This document shows positions 55,646 to 64,000 of a DNA stretch of 64,000 nucleotides, piece by piece; the first letter of the stretch is position 1, and every line of letters starts with the position of its first letter. The DNA comes from Tilletia caries (Eukaryota; Basidiomycota; Exobasidiomycetes; Tilletiales; Tilletiaceae). The notes below the pieces were generated by a model. That model was not told where the DNA came from. It worked only from the letters and a program-made list of their open reading frames with translations, and did not search any database. Both the position numbers and the translations under genes were made by a program. Location of the stretch: NCBI GenBank assembly GCA_032718865.1, contig JALUTQ010000005.1, forward strand, positions 806,001 through 870,000, given 5' to 3'.

Positions 55646-58600
55646 ATGGCCGCGCTCAATCCGTATGCAGCTGGCTATCGCACCCAACCGCTCGACCTTG
55701 CCTCGTCTTCGCCCGTATTCCGGCCAGTGGCAGATGCGACCTCGTCCCCATCGCCCCCGTCGTCTCCCATTCCCGCAAACACGGGAGATCTGGCGGAACA
55801 GAGCTTTCGGTCGAGCACGATGCTCCGTCCTCGGACACCTCCGCGAATCAGCGATCTTTCGCCTCCCTTCGCTGTCTCAGACGCGTTCGAACCGCCCATC
55901 TTCACCTCTTCCTCGCCGTCCCTGGACCAAGGCTCTGCTGCTGGCTCAGCCACGCGATCGACCCTCTCCAACTCGCCCACAGCCAGGACTTCTCTCGAGT
56001 TCTCGTCCTCGTCGTACACCTCTACGTCTTCCTCAGACGCAGCATCTGCTATGATGAACACGCAGCTCAAGTCAGCCGCGGATCTGACTCACCCGCTATC
56101 GGCTCATAACAAGGCATCGTCTCTCACCGCACATCCATCCTTCGGCAAGACACATCCACACACCAAGCATCCTCATCCCGAGAGTCCCAACAGGAAGCGG
56201 GGGCTGAAGCGGCCACTGCCCCTCAGCCCCGACAAGCCTTCCCTTCGCACGCTGGGAGGACTCTCGACTTTCCAACCGACAGCCAGCGGATCTAGCGCAG
56301 GTCGCCGCATGAAGCGGAGCGTGGCAAGCCTTTCCACCGGTTTGACTTCAGACGACGAGCTTGCCCTCGACCTGACCACGTCCGCCCGAACGACTGCGCG
56401 GAATCCACGAGCATCGTATGCAAGGGATGATGTCTTCCGAACGATGTTCGCCGACACCTCCGACAGTTCGGACGAGAGTAGTTGGCCGGACAGCAGCAGC
56501 CCACCAAGGCAGGCTGCCGACGTCGACGAGTCATTCGCGCCGATGGAGGAGGACACCAATGCAGAGCAGGACATGGTGCTCAGCATGCCGATCGACGTGG
56601 ACACCGCTCCGCTTTTACGCAAGCACTCTCCTTCAAAGCATGTCAAAGCCGCGATGCCCTCGAACAGAGCCACTGCACAGGCAGGGCTTGGACTCAGCCC
56701 CGCCATCGATCTTGCGACCCCTCGTCCATCTGGGCCCGCGAACCCTTATCGGAGGTCCATCTCCAAACCGTTCTCGCGCATACCGAGCTCAGGACCTCCA
56801 CACCCGCTCTCAGCATCGTACGTCCCAAGCCCACCAGCGCAGTCTCCTGCCCACTCCCGCCCGCGTCTGCATAGCCCCACGAGACAAGCCGACGATGCAC
56901 ATCTTCGCGGACGCGGTAACGACCTTACTGCGCGCTTCCCTTCTTCTCCGTTATTCAGTGGGCATATGCGAGATGACTCTGCGTCCTCCTCGAGCGGAAC
57001 TTGGAAGCAAGACGGCACGCCACGACCTACGCACTCGGAGAAGTCGGTTTGGGCTCAGGTTGCAAATGACGTGTTTGAGCAGTGCCAGACCAGCATCGTT
57101 CTTGAGTGAGTATGAATCTTCGAAATGCGCTTCTGAATCCCGCTCGCTGGCTGATTCATGACCCCCTTATCCTGCAGCGGTCGTGGTTTGACTTACATCG
57201 ATCCTATCGTCGCTGATCTTGGCAAGATGGTCACGCTGCCCCCGCCCAGGAAGTCACCGCCTCGAGATGCGACGCCAGGCTCGTCTTCGAAACGCAGAAG
57301 CTTGGAGGCTGTGGCTGAGATGCCGGAGGTTGGCGGCTGGATTCCGAGCCTCAAGTTTGGCGGGCTCCAACTGAATCTGGCGAACAATCGGTTGACCGTC
57401 CTGCCCAGCGCGCTATTCCAGGTGGAGAACCTTCGTGTCTTGAGTCTTCGTGGCAACAACATCAAATTCTTGCCGCCTGCGATCTCTGAGCTCGCAAATC
57501 TCAGAGAATTGAGTATTGGAGGCAACAAGATTGTGAGTGGCAAGATGCATTTATTCCTCCGCTGCGCCTCAGCGAAGCAACGTACTGATATCCTCTTTCT
57601 CACAGGAATACTTGCCTGCCGAGATCCAAAAGCTACGATTGACAACCTTCAACTACTTCCCGAACCCCTGGCGAAAGCCGTCCAAGAGCCTTTCTTGCGC
57701 CAGTAGCTCCGACGAAGGGCCAAACAAGACATGCGTACACGAACCTCGCTTCCGAGTCCGGCCAACGTGGGAGCAGCTTACGCTCATGTCCAATACTGAG
57801 CGTGTTGAAATGTCTCCCACGCCAACGGCACCAGTACCAGCCGCGCCAGAACGCCCGCCGGTCCGTCAAAAGCCTGCGGGCCTCTCTCTCCGGCCTCTTC
57901 TACTTACCAACCTATCATTTGGTCAGATCGGGTTGAGCACCGAGGAACTTCGCACGCCATCCAATCCTTCCCCAGATGACCCTCTGGACGGAGCTACGCC
58001 GCTGGCAGGGAGCTCTTCATCGAATGCTTCTGATCAGGGAGCCAGGAGAATGGCGCCTCCGCCCGCCCCATTCCGCGTCTCGGAGCAGGGCCCTCGTTTC
58101 GCCAATGCTGGCAGTTCGTCCACCATGCCCTCCGCGCTACACACGCCCACCCGGATCGACGAAGGCTCCACCATGGATGCGATGCAGCTTGGTGCTATTC
58201 CTGTCCCGACGGTTGTTACCCCTTCGAGCTCGGCGCAGGTCGAACCGCCGGACGTGCGCGATATGGTGCCCGCAGCCCCGTCCCGGACGCGGGTGTTTGA
58301 TCGGACGCGCTCGGAATTGCAGATTCGGGAGGTGTTGGACGCGTATCCGGGCAGTGGTCCGATGCTTGGACCGGAGGCGAGGGCGACTATGGAAGCCCAC
58401 CTCAGCTCAAGGGTGGCAGTGGCTCCGGCTGCTAGGCCGAATAACACGGCGCAGAGCGCGGGGAATGGGCGGCAGGGCGAGGCAGGTTCCTTGGCTGGCT
58501 CTGGCTCGGGCTCATATCCAACATCAACGACGGCACCCACTGGGAGCGGGCCGATTCACATCGAGAACGGCCGTGCAAGCTACGCGGGCCCGACCGAGAT

Positions 58601-59552
58601 CGTCGTCCAAGGCTTCCCACCTCTGCTCGGCGAGCTATGTTACCGCCTCCTCTTATCGCCGTCATCATCAGTTGCATCTGACAGCAACAACAAGCGTCCC
58701 GACGTCGCCGGCGGCCCACAACTTCAGACCACACGTCAAGAAGACGAGAAGAGACCGTCCCGTGCTACACAGACACCGGAACTCGTGCTGGATCGCTGGG
58801 ACCGGGATGAGCTGGCGCGGTTGCGACAGGCGCAGGACTCGGCTGTGCTGCGGACGTTGGAGGCGGCGCGCCGGAGCGCGGGACGGAGCTGGGGTGGTGA
58901 TAGCTCGGAAGCGGAGCGTTCTCTGCGGGGCGTGAAGCCCAGTCCAGTGGGCGGGCTTGAACTCGAGGAAGGTCTCGATTCAGAAATGTCGGACGGTCGA
59001 TCCCATCCTGGCGGCACTGATGGTGGTGCGTTCTTTGCTGAGGTTAGAGGCGCAGAGTGTCTAGTGGGCGATGCTGGTGCGGACGCCAGTGCGAATCCAT
59101 GGTTCTCGCGTTGTCCCAACCCCGCCCATGCGTCCGTCGCGCCTGTGAGCAACACGATCACAGCGACCGCCTCCTCAAGCGAAGGGGAGAAGAAGAAGAA
59201 AAAATCTACTTCGGCCTCGCCCCGAACGTCGCTCTCGCCATCTCTGTCCAGCTCGAACGGCACGTCGTCCTCCGACTGGCCCGTCCCACCGGCTCAGCGT
59301 AATCTGTCACCCCTGTTCCACCGCCCCGCCGAGACGCGACTCGAATGGGTCTCGCACGTAGCCGGGCTTCGGATCGCGCGGGTTGGGTTCAACACGAGCG
59401 TGATACCTGGACCTTTCTCGGCGGGTGGGAATAATGGGTCGTCGGATGCCACAGGTTCGGGATCGGCAGAACAGGTGGTGAGCGAGGAGGATTGTCTGCC
59501 GCTTCTGTGGCGCGGGTGCTCGAAGGGTTGCTTGGGTTTCTTGGATCGTTGA
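55646..59552 (+). CDS. Leucine-rich-repeat protein with long disordered regions
   Basis: Exons 55646..57105, 57178..57532 and 57606..59552 total 3,762 nt (1,253 residues). The first 480 residues are Ser/Pro-rich with a basic patch (NRKRGLKRPLPLSPDKPS). Around 487-620 lies a short LRR block: CQTSIVLDGRGLTYIDPIVA, LKFGGLQLNLANNRLTVLPS, LFQVENLRVLSLRGNNIKFL, ISELANLRELSIGGNKI, EYLPAEIQKLRL, ending in NYFPNPW, a typical capping motif. A long Pro/Ser/Gly-rich part follows, then a conserved-looking C-terminus with cysteines (WFSRCPNPAH; DCLPLLWRGCSKGCLGFLD). Such LRR proteins with a Cys-containing end occur in other fungi, function unknown to me. A MULE ends about 140 bp before the start codon. Confidence 0.82.
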
Positions 59553-59823
59553 GCACTCGTGTTCGTTCAGGTGGGACACAGAACGTTGTGTCTCTCAGTG
59601 AAGCATAGCATATGCATAGTTGCCCGTCGTGTTGTTAATAATCATTCCCTACCTCTGCTCTCTGGTACGCATGCTCGTTGCAATCACATAGTCAAGCCCG
59701 TTGCTCCTTCTCACGAGTCTGAAGGATGAAAGAGGTGATTAAAGCTCTGACGGGGCGAACTATATACAAAATAGGTTCGGTCGCCTAGTGAGCGTGTTTG
59801 CAGTCCTTGGCGCAAAGATGCTC

Positions 59824-61768
59824 TTATTCCTGTATACGATCGAGGGTGAAACGGAAGTAGAAATGCAAGGGTGGGTGAGAAGACTGACGACGAAAGGCAT
59901 TGGTGGGGAGGACGATGACTTACAATGATGGTGAGCTCTTTGGTCCGGTTCGCCGCGTAAGCGTCTTTCCACGTCTCCCAAAGGCTGGAAAGGGATTCCC
60001 ATGGTTCATGCAGTCAGAGGGAGTGGTGAGCAACGAGGCGAATCAGAGGCGATCAAGCGGAGAGACTCACTTCATCAATTCGATAATGTAAAGTCGCTGC
60101 ACTTCCTCGAGTTCTGCTTTGGTCGGTTCTGGGTTTCGTTCGCAGTGAATCGGCCGGCCGACTGGAGACAAAGAATGGATATCATGGTTGGAGTCAGTCT
60201 CCAGATCGCGATTGGCGGAGAGGTAGAGGAGAAGAGGAACCCGGAGACGCGACGCTGTACTCACCTACGCTGACGATGGGATGCCGGTAGGGCATAAGAC
60301 CTATGGTATAGTTGAAGATGCCTCGTCCGTGGAAGAGGGGCAAGGTGAAACCAAAGGAGGTTTGGAAACGCTTCTGCAGGGCGTGTACGCGGTCTCCAGC
60401 AGCCAATTGAGAGAAGATGTCATTCTGTAGGAGAGTTCGAGGGTTCAGCCAGGCATTTTGACGGGCAAGAACAACAGTCTCAGACCCTAGCTCACCTCGC
60501 CGAAGGAGAAGACAGGAACAAGATCGGCACCGTTGCGCATTGCAATTTTGATGAAGCCAAGTCGCTTGCGCAAGGTAAGGTCTGCCGTTCCTGGAGAAGC
60601 CTTGAGACTCTCCGTCGCGCCTCCCACGACGATGCAGATGACCTGACCCTTACTGGCCTCCTTCTCCTCCTCCGTAGGCTGGTTGTCGACGGGATCCTTC
60701 CTCTTGCTCAAGCCCAGGAATCGAAGCCAGGTCGATCCACTGCCGCGGAAGCGTCGTTGGGCGCTATAATTGACGCGTCCGTGACCTTGGAGAATGGCAT
60801 TACACGATCGTTTAGAGACGGAGCAGATGCCGAGGGCGAGAAGTAAATCGCGGTAGATGGGGATCTGGAAGTTGGAGGCGAGAGTGAGAAGATGAGGGCG
60901 GAGTCCTGGGAAGGAGGTCGGGAATTCGGTGGCATCGGTTGCAAAGTTGGCAAATGCGCCCATGCCTATTCAATGATTTCAGACATGCAAGGGTCAGATA
61001 AGTGCCTCTACACCAAAGCGACGCGCATCGCTTACCTATAACTCCGTGAGGATGGTATCCAAACACATAAGGACGGTCCGGTGGTAGATCGACCGTCTTA
61101 TGAATCATGGCAAGAAGAAAGTCAGTGCACGGACGTTTTGGAATGACAAATTTGCATGCGCTGCGAAGGCTCACCTTGATCAGGCTGACGGGGTAGTATT
61201 CCGCAAAATAGGTCCAGAGCTTCCACTGCCTAACCCAGGAGTAGCGACGTCCGCCGTCTTCGGCCGCAGCGTCGAAGACAAAGACCCAGAGCGTGTAGGG
61301 AATAATGAATGGCCAGGCGAGAGGCAGCGACATCAGGGAGAAGTAGAGAGCGAGGCAGAGCGGTAAGAGGAGAGCCCAGATGAGAACGCCGAGGGTTTGA
61401 AGGCGACGGTGCCGGGGAACATTGAGAGGCGCAAACTGGATGTAATACTTGTCGCCGCCATCGTTCGACTGGGCTCCGTCTGCGTCGTCCGCTGATGCTA
61501 CCGCACCATCCGCGACGGCGCCGCCCTGCCGCACGCGGTTGCGAACGGACGACGACGAGGAGGCCTCACCGTTCGCAAGCGCGGTGCTGGCAGCCTGAAG
61601 TCCGTCTGCGAGAGGGTCGGAAGGACCGCTAGGCTGGTGCTCACGCTCGTGGTCACCCTCCTCCCCATCTGGAAGCGAGCGATCGCCTGCTGAAGTTGAG
61701 GCTGGAAAGACGGTCGGCTCCCCGACGGGCGCGGCACCGGCACCGGCACTGCTTCTGCTGCTCGACAT
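59824..61768 (-). CDS. DGA1: Diacylglycerol O-acyltransferase type 2
   Basis: DGAT2 makes triacylglycerol from diacylglycerol and acyl-CoA at the ER and lipid droplets. Exons 61175..61768, 61036..61096, 60496..60965, 60265..60424, 60071..60161, 59924..59984 and 59824..59829 total 1,443 nt (480 residues). After a Ser/Ala/Asp-rich N-terminus come NVPRHRRLQTLGVLIWALLL with membrane segments to about residue 170, then the active-site motif YVFGYHPHGVIGMGAFANFA (HPHG at 213-216), GVCSVSK-like GICSVSKRSCNAIL, VICIVVGGATESL, KRLGFIKIAMRNGADLVPVF, FHGRGIFNY, and the end LWETWKDAYAANRTKEL. The last coding exon is only six bases (Glu plus stop), which restores the usual C-terminus ELTIIE. Confidence 0.95.
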
Positions 61769-61991
61769 TTCCTGAGAACGGCGCGTCCGGGATACGCGTG
61801 CGTGGATGCTGTGCGTGTCGACGTCGAGGTCGAGGTCGCGTCTGTTGAATGCTGTGGGAAACGCGCTGCTTCATTGACGTCGCGCTCACACACGATCGGG
61901 GCGGGGATGTATGGGACACCACTTCCAGGTCGTGCAGCGTGCTCCCATCTGCGCTGGCAGGGATCGATACATAAGCATATACATAGAAAGA
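61769..61991. promoter_or_regulatory. Divergent promoter region DGA1/phosphatase-URM1
   Basis: 223 bp between divergent starts, carrying a GTCGAG/GTCGAC-rich stretch near 61818-61840. No TATA box is certain. Confidence 0.4.
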
Positions 61992-63732
61992 ATGGCGAGC
62001 TCCCAGGTGCCCGTCCTGCGCGTGCTCCTCGTCCGCCACGGCGAGACCAACGAGAATGTCGCAGGCATCATACAAGGTGAGGAAGGGAAAGAAGAAGAGA
62101 AAACAGCATGTAGCTTCACTGATCCTCGCTCTGGTGGGAGACAGGTCAGCTCGACACCGACCTCAATCCGCACGGCCGGCTCCAGGCTGAAGCCGTCGCC
62201 CGCGCTCTCGCTGATGAGCCCATCGACGAGATCTACACTTCCTCCCTGCGTCGAGCCGTAGACACAGCGACAGCGATTCATCAGGCCAACCGAGCTCTCC
62301 AAGCACAGGGAGTACCTCTGATTCAAGAAGCCCGCCTGAAGGAACGCTACTTTGGTGTTCTCCAGGGCAACGTCTGGAAAGGCGGAGATCGGAGCGGAGT
62401 CGAGGGCATCGAGCCCGTCGAAAGTGTGACGGAACGTCTGGCTGGTTTTTGGAATGACTGTGTCGTCAGTCCCGGTCCGTGGGAAGACATCCCCGACGAC
62501 GCTCAAAGCGACGGTCAGGATGGTGGTGATGCAGCGGAAACGGTGGCTTCCAATGGACAGCCAGCCTCCGCTCCTCAGGCCGGCGAAGTGGTGCGGACTA
62601 TTCTTTTGGTGGGGCACGGCTCGGCATTAGCCACGCTGGCAGGGTACGTCTTTCTATACCTGTTATATTTCTGAATGTCGTTACCTCTGATCGCTTCTTT
62701 CCTTCTGATCCCAGATCCGTTCTTATCGACGGAGGATACGTAGACTTGGCTCCAGGTGCCGAACGAACGCGTATCTGGAATTGCAGCATCACAGAGATTC
62801 ACGTCCCCGCCTTCCCAGCTCGAAACGGAACTTCCTCGAACCCCGCCGACAAAGGTCAAACCTCTCAGCCTCCCTCTCGATTCCGATCCCTCGGCTCCAA
62901 GTTCTCCAAGAGCCGTTCCCGGAACTGGCTCGTCCGACCTCTCCATCTCAGTCCGCTCGCCGCCAACGCCGGAACCGGTCCTTCTGCCCGTACCGCCCCA
63001 TCCACCTTCACATGGCCGGACGGAAGCCCACTCGGAGACATCGGCTACGGACAAGGTCGGGGCGTTGTCAAACGATGGGCCGACATCACCCATATCAAAG
63101 CCATGGCATTGGCGCCTGGTGCCGGTCCGGGCGATGCCAACCTCGTCAAGAACGTAGATGAGATGATCGAGAACCCCTCGGCGCCCGTTTCTGGAACGGC
63201 CACTCCTGCGATGCGTCAGGATCTACCAGTTCAACCCAAAGCCCCCCAGCAAGCTGGGGAGACGCTCAAGATTACTATAGAATTTGGGTACGTTCGTCTA
63301 TGAATTCGTACATCGCGTGCTCATATCTGACCGCTTCGTCTACTTTTGATTCGTACAGAGGAGGCACCGAGTTACTCACCTCCACCCCAGAAAAGAAAGC
63401 TCACGAAGTCCGCATCCCAGCACAAGCCGACGATGACGGCCGTCCAGCTGACGCACGTTACCTGATCAAGTGGATCGCCGAGAACCTGATCGCAGAGCGA
63501 CACGAGCTCTTCGTGGAGGGAGACACAGTGTGAGTTGCCTCTCGCTCCGAATGTGCGCCTTTGTTCTTAAACAACTCGATCTCATCTTCTAACTTTCTCC
63601 CGGGCTGCCAACAGTCGCCCTGGTATCCTTGTTCTGATCAACGATGCGGACTGGGAACTCGAGGGCGAAGGTGACTACCAACTGCAAGCTGGCGACCGTC
63701 TTATCTTCATCAGCACCCTCCACGGCGGCTAA
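61992..63732 (+). CDS. Histidine-phosphatase (phosphoglycerate-mutase-like) domain fused in frame to Urm1
   Basis: Exons 61992..62076, 62145..62643, 62715..63287, 63359..63529 and 63615..63732 total 1,446 nt (481 residues). The N-terminal domain has the phosphohistidine motif [12 protein letters not shown] (H16), [34 protein letters not shown] and the second His in [14 protein letters not shown] (H186), with an end like RWADITHIK. With no stop codon the frame continues through about 65 linker residues (with three in-frame ATGs) into Urm1: [10 protein letters not shown], then [48 protein letters not shown] and [11 protein letters not shown] at the very end. Urm1 is the ubiquitin-like sulfur carrier for tRNA thiolation and urmylation, needing the free C-terminal Gly-Gly. 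Alternatives: two overlapping transcripts, or intron 3 retention, which stops the phosphatase at 63301-63303. Confidence 0.85.
63211..63732 (+). CDS. URM1: Urm1 module, alternative stand-alone model from an internal ATG
   Basis: If Urm1 is also made alone, the ATG at 63211 would give [20 protein letters not shown] and then the Urm1 domain through exons 63211..63287, 63359..63529 and 63615..63732 (366 nt, 121 residues). Other in-frame ATGs lie upstream (MALAPG and MIENPS). Usual Urm1 is about 99-110 residues and begins a few residues before the LKITIEF strand, so 63211 fits by length. No separate promoter is evident: the upstream sequence is coding for the phosphatase. Confidence 0.45.
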
Positions 63733-64000
63733 GCCATTGCCTCTTACCATATTGGACCTCGAAATGGCCTTGACTGCTGCAATCAATGGACTTTCGTCAA
63801 TCGCACCTGGATAGGAAGATATGAAGATGTCATTGAATCTGATAGCCCTAATATGGATGTCATGCTGGGAGGCCAGGAGAAGGGAACAGAGAGAAGTGGA
63901 TGAGAGAGACGAGAGGGACCAGATGGAAGAGAGAAGAGAATAGAGATGCAAGGAGATGTCGATAAGAGATATCAATAGAGTACGATGCGTGAGAGAGCGC

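Noticed and set aside
57976..58935. 319-codon plus-strand frame
   Set aside because: Shadow of the LRR gene's third exon in another frame; Arg-rich, as expected for GC-rich codons read out of frame.

Overview
The window is a stretch of fungal nuclear chromosome. Almost every gene is broken by short GT-AG introns of about 50-110 bp, the sequence is GC-rich, neighbours alternate strands at close spacing, and proteins carry long Ser/Pro/Ala/Gln-rich tracts. Together these suggest a basidiomycete, perhaps Ustilaginomycotina; the lineage is inference. Exon joins were read by eye. For every multi-exon gene ending inside the window the summed exon length is a multiple of three.

Layout. 0-13.8 kb: RGP1 (minus, cut by the left edge) diverges from RFC1 (plus, 16 exons); then RRP4 (minus), an intron-containing tRNA (minus), a SEC7-type Arf exchange factor (minus) that ends early for its family, and an unknown tail-anchored protein (plus). 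13.8-21.8 kb: Rab escort protein, a 3-kb gene-free stretch with a base-composition switch, RRP8 and a DUF3140 protein, all genes on minus. 22.5-28.6 kb: ROT1 (plus), VMA21 (minus), farnesyl diphosphate synthase (plus), a CSN12/PCID2-like PCI protein (minus). 29.5-40 kb: a 1,590-residue alpha/beta hydrolase (minus), SMD2 (plus), a tandem RA-PH protein (minus). 40.7-46.6 kb: a secreted histidine-rich pro-protein (minus) and a NIT1-type amidase (plus) whose frame stays open past its stop. 46.6-55.5 kb: a gene-poor, repeat-rich accessory block with mini- and microsatellites, a LINE-type RNase H fragment and a 4.5-kb Mutator-like DNA transposon with terminal inverted repeats and a frameshifted transposase. 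55.6-64 kb: an LRR protein (plus), DGAT2 (minus), and a gene in which a histidine-phosphatase domain runs in frame into a complete Urm1.

Most genes are housekeeping. Rgp1, Rab escort protein, Sec7, Rot1 and Vma21 serve the secretory pathway; Rrp4, Rrp8, SmD2 and the PCI protein serve RNA metabolism; farnesyl diphosphate synthase and DGAT2 serve lipid synthesis. There is no obvious biosynthetic cluster. The strongest candidates for something undescribed are the phosphatase-Urm1 fusion, the His-rich precursor with dibasic-bracketed peptides, the Sec7 lacking its C-terminal third, and the in-frame continuation behind the amidase stop.
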